DNA of 8,332 bases, taken from Actinomycetota bacterium (lineage in GTDB: Bacteria > Actinomycetota > Actinomycetes > Streptosporangiales > Streptosporangiaceae). Below the pieces are notes generated by a model that saw only the letters and a program-made list of their open reading frames with translations, was not told the DNA's origin and did not search any database. Shown piece by piece: positions 1 through 5,536 of the stretch (positions are counted from its first letter, which is position 1; every line of letters starts with the position of its first letter). Made by a program: the position numbers and the translations under genes. The DNA is taken from assembly GCA_003140115.1 (NCBI GenBank), contig PLIQ01000618.1, forward strand, positions 1-8,332, in the 5' to 3' direction.

Positions 1-687
1 ACGCCCGACGTCGAGGACATCGGGATCGTGGCGTCGCTGGACACGCTGGCCGGGCCGTCCTTCGACCCGGCCGGGATCGATCCGCTGGTCCGCGAGTTCT
101 ACGAGCACACCACCAGGTTCGCCCTGGACATCGTGCCGGAGTGGCGGCTGTGGGTGCGGCCCGGCTACCTGCTCTACCGGACGCTGCTGGCCCGGCCGCT
201 CGGGCAGGCCAGCGTGCCGATGAGCCAGCGGGAGGCGCAGCACGGGGTCCGCAGCCGGATCGACACCATCACCGGGCTGCCGGACGGCACCGAGACGATC
301 CGCGGCTGGATCCGTTCGGCGGCCGACACCGGCGAGCCGATCTACGTCGGCATCTACACCACCTACCGGCACGAGGGCCACGGCTACGTCAGCGTCGGAT
401 TCCCGCTGCCGCAGGCCAGCTTCACCGCCACGCTGGCGCCGAGCGCGCGGCCGGGCGGCGGCCTGATCCTGAACAGCCGCAGCGAGCTCGACCAGCCCGG
501 CCACTACCTGACCTACATCGACCCGGGCACCGGCTCGCTCACCACCGTGGGGGTCCGCGGGTTCGCCGAACGGCTGGACGTGTACGTGGACGGCGCGCAG
601 TTGCGGGCCGAGCACGCGTTCTGGGTGTTCGGGTCCCCGTTCCTGGTGCTGCATTACCAGATGCACCGTAAGCCGCCCCGGGCGTGA
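1..687 (+). CDS. Uncharacterised actinobacterial protein, 5' partial
   Basis: The reading frame is open from the first base of the window to a TGA at 685-687, so the true start probably lies upstream. A GTG at 28 is the first in-window start codon, but no Shine-Dalgarno site precedes it. The visible part is about 228 residues, soluble, with no signal peptide or membrane helix. It opens with a segment containing [11 protein letters not shown], then an aromatic/Arg-rich stretch ([16 protein letters not shown]), and later a run of alternating hydrophobic residues that looks beta-rich ([20 protein letters not shown], then [10 protein letters not shown]). The ending [18 protein letters not shown] resembles uncharacterised actinomycete proteins I recall with an FYEHT-like start and an LHY-like end, none with a known reaction. 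No catalytic motif is evident, so no function is assigned. It converges on the next gene. Confidence 0.75.
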   Translation, partial: TPDVEDIGIVASLDTLAGPSFDPAGIDPLVREFYEHTTRFALDIVPEWRLWVRPGYLLYRTLLARPLGQASVPMSQREAQHGVRSRIDTITGLPDGTETIRGWIRSAADTGEPIYVGIYTTYRHEGHGYVSVGFPLPQASFTATLAPSARPGGGLILNSRSELDQPGHYLTYIDPGTGSLTTVGVRGFAERLDVYVDGAQLRAEHAFWVFGSPFLVLHYQMHRKPPRA

Positions 688-696
688 TCGTTTCGC

Positions 697-741
697 GGCT
701 CGGTCGGCTCGCTCGGCTCGGTTGCTTGGGTGGGCTCGGTC
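697..741. repeat. 9-bp tandem repeat between convergent genes
   Basis: Five consecutive 9-mers read GGCTCGGTC, GGCTCGCTC, GGCTCGGTT, GCTTGGGTG and GGCTCGGTC, followed by a partial GGCAG. Three copies are identical or differ by one base and the fourth is degenerate. The array starts 9 bp after the stop of the upstream gene and ends 7 bp before the stop codon of the convergent minus-strand gene, so it makes up most of the convergent gap. It is probably slippage-generated. No clear intrinsic terminator hairpin is seen here. Confidence 0.75.
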
Positions 742-748
742 GGCAGGG

Positions 749-1633
749 TTAGTTCTGCAGGGGGATCAGTTCGCGGACGAAGCTGTCGACGAACTTGCCG
801 AACGGCTCGGCCGGTGCCGCGGCCCGGACGACAAACTTGCTGAGCCCGGCCTCGACGTACTGCTCGATCATCCGGCGGGCATCGTCCCAGCCGACCGCGA
901 CCAGGAGTTCCGGATCGGTGTCCGGCCGGCGGCGGCTGATCGAGGCCCGCAGGGATTCCGGGACGCCGTCCAACGCGACCGGCAGGCTGAGCCCGAAGTG
1001 ATCATCCTCGACGGACCGTCCGGCGGCGGCGGCGGCTTCGTTGATGGTGGCCACCGCGGCTTGCGCTTCGGCCGGGGTGAGCAGCGAGCCGAGCCATCCG
1101 TCGGCCAGGCGTCCCACCCGCCGCAGCCCGCCAGGCGCCGAGCCGCCCAGCCAGATATCCAGCGGCTTGGCCGGCAGCGGCCCGACGCTCGCGCCTTCCA
1201 CGGTGAAGAACTCGCCGCGGAAGGACACGGTCCCGGTGGTCAGCAGCAGGCGCAGGAGCACGAGCGATTCGTCGAAGACGGCCGCGCGCTGACCGCTGGG
1301 CACGGGGAACAGCGCGCGTTCGGCGGGCTGGGCCGGCTGCAGGCCGAATACCGGCAGCACCCGCGCCGGGGCCAGCCCGGCCAGCGAGGCCAGTTGCTTG
1401 GCGACCAGCACCGGATGCCTCCCGGGCAGCACCGAGATCCCGCTGCCCACCTTCAGCCTCTGGGTCCGCGACAGCGCGAACGCCATGCCGGTGAACGGCT
1501 CGACGGACGCGGAGTACACGTTCTCGGGCAGCCAGAGCGAGTCCACCCCGGCCTGCTCCAGGAGATCGACTGCCGCGGCGAACTGGTCAGGGCCGCCGGC
1601 CGGGCCCAGGGATACTCCGATCCGAACCTTCAT
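749..1633 (-). CDS. LLM-class (luciferase-like) F420-dependent oxidoreductase
   Basis: A 294-residue protein of usual length for a single-domain luciferase-like TIM barrel. It begins MKVRIGVSLGP (first beta strand), then LLEQAGVDSLWLPENVY near residues 24-40. The strand and loop KVGSGISVLPGRHPVLVAKQLASL at about 61-84 is the typical LLM core segment. A late glycine-rich strand DIWLGGSAPGGLRRVGRLADGWLGS (about 159-183) corresponds to the conserved WIGG...ALRRA...DGW region that contacts the cofactor. Members of this group in actinobacteria usually use reduced F420 rather than FMN to reduce or oxidise small molecules; the substrate is unknown. The RVLPVFGLQPAQPAE segment, where many LLMs have a G-x-G loop, suggests the TIGR03854-type subgroup; that is from memory and unverified. 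ATG at 1633 is the natural start, and no strong Shine-Dalgarno site precedes it. It is transcribed away from the F420-related gene at 2282. Confidence 0.9.
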   Translation of the reverse strand: MKVRIGVSLGPAGGPDQFAAAVDLLEQAGVDSLWLPENVYSASVEPFTGMAFALSRTQRLKVGSGISVLPGRHPVLVAKQLASLAGLAPARVLPVFGLQPAQPAERALFPVPSGQRAAVFDESLVLLRLLLTTGTVSFRGEFFTVEGASVGPLPAKPLDIWLGGSAPGGLRRVGRLADGWLGSLLTPAEAQAAVATINEAAAAAGRSVEDDHFGLSLPVALDGVPESLRASISRRRPDTDPELLVAVGWDDARRMIEQYVEAGLSKFVVRAAAPAEPFGKFVDSFVRELIPLQN

Positions 1634-1642
1634 GAGGTCATC

Positions 1643-1670
1643 CGATCACAGGACTCCCTGGACGGGTCAA
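1643..1670 (-). promoter_or_regulatory. Candidate promoter of the LLM oxidoreductase gene
   Basis: On the minus strand TTGACC (complement of 1665-1670) lies 16 bp before TGATCG (complement of 1643-1648). The first hexamer fits an actinobacterial -35 box well; the second is a poor -10. Transcription would start only a few bases before the ATG at 1633, giving a nearly leaderless mRNA, which agrees with the lack of a Shine-Dalgarno site. This is inference from spacing and sequence only. Confidence 0.3.
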
Positions 1671-1757
1671 CGCGGCTAGCGCCGACGGACGAGGAGCACG
1701 GCCCGCACTCGCCCCGTCGCCACTCCCTCACCAGCTAGCTCACCAGTTCCATTTTAC

Positions 1758-2131
1758 GCGGTGGATCCTGCCGTTGTGGTGGATCCGGGCAACCCCAGTG
1801 CCGCATGCCAAATCCGGAAGTGTCCGCCTCGGCCGTCGGCTGTTCATTGAGGCCACGACGCCGCTGACAGCGGTCGCTCCGTCCACCCGGCGTCAAGATC
1901 CGGGAGGATATGGGCTTGCGGGAGCGGTTTGTGCACTATAGACCCCCAAACCGTCCCATAGGCCCCAATCCTCCCGGATAACCGGTCCCGGGGCGAGACG
2001 GCTGAGTCAGGAGGGGCTACCGGTACCACAGTGGTCGCATGGAGGCTCGCCTGGTGCCGTGGATCCGGATTCCGCGGCGTATCCGGTGCGCCCCAGCTGC
2101 CCCGATCCACCGCACAAGACGGATCCACCGC
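1758..2131. repeat. Degenerate palindromic element, MITE-like or IS remnant
   Basis: The ends form an imperfect inverted repeat: 1758-1788 matches the reverse complement of 2101-2131 at 24 of 31 positions, with an exact outer 11-mer (GCGGTGGATCC at 1758-1768, GGATCCACCGC at 2121-2131). Each end carries that 11-mer twice with an 18-bp period: 1758 and 1776 on the left, 2103 and 2121 on the right. Further inward AATCCGGA (1811-1818) mirrors TCCGGATT (2064-2071), and an 82-nt hairpin (1898-1979) sits at the centre. The symmetry axis of the outer repeats (1944.5) and of the inner hairpin (1938.5) nearly coincide, so one decayed palindrome is the simplest reading. No transposase is present and I see no flanking target duplication. 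Repeated subterminal boxes are a feature of some insertion-sequence ends (for example the IS21 family), but that assignment is speculative. Confidence 0.5.
1898..1979. other. 82-nt strong hairpin
   Basis: Base 1898-1909 (ATCCGGGAGGAT) pairs exactly with 1968-1979. After a 2x2 internal loop GGGC 1912-1915 pairs with 1962-1965, followed by a U-A pair flanked by two G-U wobbles. A 1x1 mismatch follows, then 1920-1923 pairs with 1954-1957. One bulged G (1924) precedes 1925-1931 (CGGTTTG) pairing with 1947-1953. That gives about 28 Watson-Crick pairs closed by a 15-nt loop (1932-1946). No U-tract follows on either strand, so it is not a classical terminator. It could be a structured RNA, a cruciform, or the folded core of the surrounding repeat element. 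Confidence 0.6.
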
Positions 2132-2216
2132 CGGGCGGGCAGTTACCCGCAGAGCGATTTCGCGCAATTAATAGCTGGGTCGCCTGGCGTCAAAGGGCCT
2201 GACTGGAGGTGTCTGA

Positions 2217-2246
2217 GTGGGTCACTGTGATTCGGGTCGGGGATGA
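2217..2246 (+). CDS. Possible 9-residue leader ORF
   Basis: GGAGGT at 2205-2210 is the best Shine-Dalgarno sequence in this part of the window. Six bases later a GTG (2217) opens a 9-codon frame (VGHCDSGRG) that ends with TGA at 2244-2246. That stop overlaps an ATG at 2243 as ATGA, and this ATG is in frame with the Ddn-like gene. The arrangement would suit translational coupling or a leader peptide. Such a short frame can easily occur by chance and no conservation can be tested here. Confidence 0.2.
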   Translation: MGHCDSGRG

Positions 2247-2281
2247 GGAACAAGGTGGCGGCCGGCCCGTGTTTCGTTGGC

Positions 2282-2722
2282 ATGCCTCTTACCGGTGAAT
2301 ACGAACCCAGCGCGGCTTCGTGGGCGCGCGACCAGGTTGACCTCTACGAGCGGTCCGGCGGGACCGAGGGAACCGGCATGGGCGGCCGGTCGGTGATCAT
2401 CTTGACGTCGCTCGGCGCCAAGACGGGGAAGATCCGGAAGACCCCGCTGATGCGCGTCGAGCGTGACGGGGAGTACGCCGTCGTGGCGTCGCTGGGCGGG
2501 GCGCCGCAGCACCCGGTCTGGTATTACAACCTGGTCTCGAACCCGCACGTGGAACTGCAGGACGGCCCGGTCAAGATGGACTACCAGGCCCGGGAGGTGC
2601 ACGACGCCGAGCGCGCGGCCTGGTGGGAGCGGGCCGTGGCGGCCTGGCCCGACTACGCCGAGTACCAGAAGAAGACGACCCGGACGATTCCGGTCTTCGT
2701 GCTCACGCCGATCGACGCGTAA
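2282..2722 (+). CDS. Ddn-like deazaflavin-dependent nitroreductase family protein
   Basis: A 146-residue protein of the split-beta-barrel family typified by mycobacterial Ddn, which binds F420 and reduces quinones or nitro compounds. Visible hallmarks are [13 protein letters not shown] (about 45-57), the phosphate/F420-contacting G-x-K-(S/T)-G-x-x-R-x-x-PL pattern. Next come the strand [11 protein letters not shown] (66-75) and [17 protein letters not shown] (77-93), the H-P-x-W-Y-x-N-L signature. The ending IPVFVL is also typical. Start choice: ATG 2282 gives [10 protein letters not shown], which I recall as the usual N-terminus of close actinomycete homologues. Alternatives are GTG 2255, preceded by GAGG at 6 nt, and ATG 2243, which overlaps a micro-ORF stop; these would add 9 or 13 residues. 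The amidohydrolase gene follows after 19 bp, so the two probably form an operon. Physiological substrate unknown. Confidence 0.9.
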   Translation: MPLTGEYEPSAASWARDQVDLYERSGGTEGTGMGGRSVIILTSLGAKTGKIRKTPLMRVERDGEYAVVASLGGAPQHPVWYYNLVSNPHVELQDGPVKMDYQAREVHDAERAAWWERAVAAWPDYAEYQKKTTRTIPVFVLTPIDA

Positions 2723-2741
2723 CGGGCCCGCCGAGCGGACC

Positions 2742-4454
2742 ATGACAGTCAGCGACGGCCCGGCCGATCTGGTCTTCACCGGCGGGAGGATACGCTCCCC
2801 GGCGCACCCGTCCGGGTTCGTCCAGGCTGCGGCCGTGCGCGGCGGCCTGATCCAGGCGGTCGGCACGGACGAGGAGATCAAGCGGGTCACCGGCCCGGGC
2901 ACCCGCGTGGTCGAGCTGGGCGGGCAGCTGGCGGTGCCGGCGTTCGGGGATGCGCACGTGCACGCGGTGGCCGGCGGGCTGGAGAGCCTGCGCTGCAACC
3001 TGGTAGGACTGCGGACCCGGCAGGAGAGCTTGGCCGCGGTGGCCGCCTACTGTGCCGGCTTGGGCTCAGACGCCTGGGTGCTCGGCGGCGGCTGGACGAT
3101 GTCCGCCTTCCCCGGCGGCCTGCCGACCGCGGCGGACCTGGACCCGGTGACCGGCGGGCGGCCGGCCTTCCTGCCGAACCGCGATCATCACAGCGCCTGG
3201 GTCAACACCGCGGCCCTGGAGCGGGCCGGGGTCGACGCGCGTACGCCCGACCCGCCCGACGGCCGGATCGAACGCGACGCCGCGGGCCGGGCCACCGGTG
3301 CGCTACACGACGGGGCCATGCGCCTGGTCGCGGAACTGGTCCCGCCGGCTGGCGCGGCCGAGCTGCGGGCCGGACTGCTCGCGGCCCAGGCGCACCTGCA
3401 CTCGCTGGGGATCACCAGGTTCCAGGACGCCTGCGTCGGCGCGGCCGCCGAGCTCGGCATCCCGGACGTGTTCGAGACCTACCGGCAGGCGGCCACGGAT
3501 GGCGCGCTCACCTGCCACGTGGTCGGCGCGCTCTGGTGGGACCGGAGCCGCGGGCTGGGCCAGATCGATGACCTGCTGGCCCGCCGGGAACGGGCTGACG
3601 GGGAACCGGGCGGGCGGGAACGGGCCGACGGGGAACCGGCCGGGCGGGGCCGGTTCCGTGCCACCACGGTCAAGCTGATGCTGGACGGGGTGTGCGAGAC
3701 CTTCACCGCGGCGATGTCCGCCCCGTACCTGGGCCGGCATGGCGAGCGGGGCCGCCTGTTCATCGACCCGGACACGCTGCGGGAGGCAACCGGGAGGCTG
3801 GCCGCGGAGGGGTTCCAGCTCCACTTTCACGCCATCGGCGACCGCGCGGTCGCCGCCGCGCTGGACGCGCTGGAGGCCTTGCCCGCCAGGCAGCGCCGGG
3901 CCGCGCGGCACCATCTCGCGCACCTGCAGTTCATCGCGCCGCAGGACATGGGCCGGTTCCGGGCGCTGGACGCGGTGGCCAACTTCCAGCCGCTATGGGC
4001 CTGCAACGAACCGCAGATGGAGGAACTGACCCTGCCCTTCGTGGGTCCCGAACGCGCGGCCTGGCAGTACCTGATCGGCTCGCTGGCCCGCGGGGGGACG
4101 CGGATCGCGTTCGGCAGCGACTGGCCGATATCCAGCGCCGACCCGCTGCAGGAGATACACGTGGCGGTCAACCGGGTCAAGTCCGAGCGCCTGGGCCGCC
4201 CCGGGGAACCGGAATGCGAGGACCCGTTCCTGCCCGCCCAGGCCATCACCGTGGACGACGCGATCGGCGCCTTCACCTCGGGGGTCGACTGGGTGAACCA
4301 CGAGGAGCACGCGGCCGGGATCCTTATGCCCGGAATGCGGGCCGACGTGGCCGTGCTCGACCAGGATCTGTACGCCATCCCGCCCGCCGAGATCGGCAGT
4401 ACTTCGGTGGTGATGACGGTGGCGAGCGGGCGCGTGGTGTACGGCGACCGCTGA
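2742..4454 (+). CDS. Amidohydrolase family 3 (YtcJ-like) metal-dependent hydrolase
   Basis: A 570-residue cytosolic hydrolase of the amidohydrolase superfamily; the YtcJ/NfdA-like group cleaves amide or formamide-type bonds. Residues 8-62 form the small beta domain (ADLVFTGGRI, AAAVRGGLIQAVG, RVVELGGQLAVPAF). The metal motif DAHVHA follows with H72 and H74. A conserved lysine lies in VKLMLDG (K311), HFHAIGD supplies H361 and H363, HLQ has H394, and GSDWP gives the catalytic aspartate D460. The C-terminal AGILMPGMRADVAVLDQDLY returns to the beta domain. All expected metal ligands are present, so it should be active. Its usual PGFIDAH is PAFGDAH here. ATG 2742 starts exactly at the domain and lies 19 bp after the previous stop; the frame is open further upstream, but that would overlap the Ddn-like gene and encode Arg/Pro-rich nonsense. 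Residues 282-301 are a tandem duplication. Substrate unknown. Confidence 0.92.
   Translation: MTVSDGPADLVFTGGRIRSPAHPSGFVQAAAVRGGLIQAVGTDEEIKRVTGPGTRVVELGGQLAVPAFGDAHVHAVAGGLESLRCNLVGLRTRQESLAAVAAYCAGLGSDAWVLGGGWTMSAFPGGLPTAADLDPVTGGRPAFLPNRDHHSAWVNTAALERAGVDARTPDPPDGRIERDAAGRATGALHDGAMRLVAELVPPAGAAELRAGLLAAQAHLHSLGITRFQDACVGAAAELGIPDVFETYRQAATDGALTCHVVGALWWDRSRGLGQIDDLLARRERADGEPGGRERADGEPAGRGRFRATTVKLMLDGVCETFTAAMSAPYLGRHGERGRLFIDPDTLREATGRLAAEGFQLHFHAIGDRAVAAALDALEALPARQRRAARHHLAHLQFIAPQDMGRFRALDAVANFQPLWACNEPQMEELTLPFVGPERAAWQYLIGSLARGGTRIAFGSDWPISSADPLQEIHVAVNRVKSERLGRPGEPECEDPFLPAQAITVDDAIGAFTSGVDWVNHEEHAAGILMPGMRADVAVLDQDLYAIPPAEIGSTSVVMTVASGRVVYGDR
3585..3644 (+). repeat. In-frame 30-bp tandem duplication inside the amidohydrolase
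   Basis: Two adjacent 30-bp units (3585-3614 and 3615-3644) differ at two bases and encode RERADGEPGG followed by RERADGEPAG. They lie at residues 282-301, between DDLLAR and the conserved VKLMLDG strand, in what should be a surface loop. The unit length is a multiple of three, so the frame is preserved. Probably a recent slippage duplication. Confidence 0.85.
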
Positions 4455-4470
4455 CCGAAACTGAACGACA

Positions 4471-4525
4471 CCCGGCCGGATCGTGACGGCCGGGAAAAAG
4501 GATGCGCCGAGGGGCGGCCCCCTCG
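4471..4525 (+). terminator. Two GC-rich stem-loops, possible terminator
   Basis: CCCGGCCG (4471-4478) pairs exactly with CGGCCGGG (4487-4494) around an 8-nt loop. CGAGGGG (4508-4514) then pairs exactly with CCCCTCG (4519-4525) around CGGC. Both lie between the amidohydrolase stop (4454) and the PPK2 start. Neither is followed by a T-run; the first is followed by GAAAAAG. Actinobacteria often use stem-loops without U-tracts, so termination is plausible but unproven. Confidence 0.4.
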
Positions 4526-4541
4526 TGACCGGCCGCGGGAA

Positions 4542-5507
4542 ATGTGCTGTGCTTATGGGGTGACCAGCGAATCTGCTCAAGCGTTCAACGCGCTGCCCGA
4601 GGACTGGGCCTCCGACCCCAGCCTCATCGCCGGCCTGACCGTAGACGACGAGGACGAGCACGACGATCCGGTGCTGCGCTGGCCGGACGGCCGGGAGGTC
4701 GACACCTGGCGGGAGGACTACCCGTACCCGGAGAAGATGACGCGGCAAGAATACGAGTACCTCAAACGCCCGCTGCAGATCGAGCTGGTCAAGCTGCAGA
4801 ACTGGGTGAAGTCCACCGGGCAGCGGATCGTGATCATCTTCGAGGGCCGCGACGCGGCGGGCAAGGGCGGCACGATCAAGCGTTTCACCGAGCACCTGAA
4901 CCCGCGCGGCGCGACGGTCGTGGCCCTGACCAAGCCGACCGAGCGGGAACAGACCCAGTGGTACCTGCAGCGGTACGTACCGCACCTGCCCGCGGCGGGC
5001 GAGATCGTCATGTTCGACCGCTCGTGGTATAACCGGGCGGGCGTGGAACGGGTCATGTCCTTCACCTCGACTGATGACTACGAGGAGTTCATGCGGGAGG
5101 CACCGGATTTCGAGCACATGCTCATCCGCTCCGGGCTGCACCTGACCAAGTTCTGGTTCTCGGTGACCCGCTCTGAGCAGCGCACGCGGTTCATCATCCG
5201 GCGGATCGACCCGGTCCGGCAGTGGAAGCTGAGCCCGATGGACATCGAGTCGCTGGACAAGTGGGACGCGTACACCGACGCCAAGGAGGCCATGTTCCAC
5301 TACAGCGATACGGCCTGGGCGCCGTGGACGGTGGTCAAGAGCAACGACAAGAAGCGAGCCCGGCTCGAGGCGATCAAGCACGTGTTGCTCAAGTTTGACT
5401 ACGACGGCAAGGACACCTCGGTCATCGGGGAGCCGGACAAGCTCCTCATCGGGCCGCCGTCGGTGCTGTCGGAGCACAACCCGGAGCGCGTCTACCCCGC
5501 ACTGTAA
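4542..5507 (+). CDS. ppk2: Polyphosphate kinase 2, class I
   Basis: A 321-residue P-loop kinase that transfers phosphate between inorganic polyphosphate and nucleoside diphosphates (ADP/GDP to ATP/GTP), acting in the cytosol. The Walker A loop reads EGRDAAGKGG with G102, G107 and K108. The Walker B region is VMFDRSWYNRAGVERVM with D159 and R160. A lid-type segment follows, RTRFIIRRIDPVRQWKLSPMD, then YTDAKEAMFHYSDTAWAPW and VVKSNDKKRARLEAIKHVLL, all standard for single-domain PPK2. Length fits one-domain class I enzymes; the roughly 65 residues before the YEYLKRPLQIELVKLQNWV helix are acidic and variable. Start is uncertain: ATG 4542 has only a weak GGGAA nearby, and GTG 4560 (VTSESAQAF) is an alternative that removes the odd MCCAYG. 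It stands 87 bp from the amidohydrolase and 29 bp before the monooxygenase, probably as its own unit. Confidence 0.95.
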   Translation: MCCAYGVTSESAQAFNALPEDWASDPSLIAGLTVDDEDEHDDPVLRWPDGREVDTWREDYPYPEKMTRQEYEYLKRPLQIELVKLQNWVKSTGQRIVIIFEGRDAAGKGGTIKRFTEHLNPRGATVVALTKPTEREQTQWYLQRYVPHLPAAGEIVMFDRSWYNRAGVERVMSFTSTDDYEEFMREAPDFEHMLIRSGLHLTKFWFSVTRSEQRTRFIIRRIDPVRQWKLSPMDIESLDKWDAYTDAKEAMFHYSDTAWAPWTVVKSNDKKRARLEAIKHVLLKFDYDGKDTSVIGEPDKLLIGPPSVLSEHNPERVYPAL

Positions 5508-5524
5508 AACCCGGGTCCGCCGGT

Positions 5525-5530
5525 TATCGT
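5525..5530 (+). promoter_or_regulatory. Candidate -10 box for a leaderless monooxygenase transcript
   Basis: TATCGT fits the actinobacterial TANNNT -10 pattern and ends 6 bp before the ATG at 5537, so transcription would begin at or next to the start codon. No Shine-Dalgarno sequence exists in the 29-bp gap after the PPK2 stop, which fits a leaderless mRNA. No clear -35 box is seen. Confidence 0.4.
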
Positions 5531-5536
5531 CATTGC

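Larger units (their letters stand above)
1634..2281. other. Long non-coding divergent intergenic region
   Basis: About 650 bp between the minus-strand LLM gene and the plus-strand Ddn-like gene. No convincing protein gene was found: the open frames here lack family-like sequence and ribosome binding sites. It contains a candidate promoter (1643-1670), the short palindromes GCTAGC (1675-1680) and AGCTAGCT (1733-1740), the large degenerate palindromic element (1758-2131), a GCGGG/CCCGC stem (2135-2139 with 2146-2150), and an AT-rich pocket, AATTAATAG, at 2166-2174 that could belong to a rightward promoter. A Shine-Dalgarno-led micro-ORF sits at 2217-2246. Confidence 0.8.

Noticed and set aside
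722..1738. A 338-codon plus-strand open frame antisense to the LLM gene
   Set aside because: Translation is Arg/Gly/Gln-rich without domain features; the opposite strand encodes a clear LLM protein.
1741..2140. Target-site duplication flanking the palindromic element
   Set aside because: The bases outside the two outer 11-mers (ATTTTAC on the left, CGGGCGG on the right) do not match, so recent transposition is not shown.
1844..2167. A 107-codon minus-strand open frame across the palindromic region
   Set aside because: Its translation has no recognisable family features, it has no ribosome binding site, and it runs over the inverted-repeat structure, which explains the sequence better.
2039..2230. 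A 63-codon plus-strand open frame (Arg/Ile/Pro-rich)
   Set aside because: Low-complexity translation typical of GC-rich non-coding DNA; it overlaps the right arm of the palindromic element and has no ribosome binding site.
2463..2741. Upstream extension of the amidohydrolase frame
   Set aside because: It overlaps the Ddn-like gene and is Arg/Ser/Thr-rich; the conserved domain starts just after ATG 2742.
3993..5477. A 494-codon minus-strand open frame opposite the amidohydrolase and PPK2 genes
   Set aside because: A shadow frame of high-GC coding DNA, His/Arg/Val-rich; both plus-strand genes have intact family motifs.
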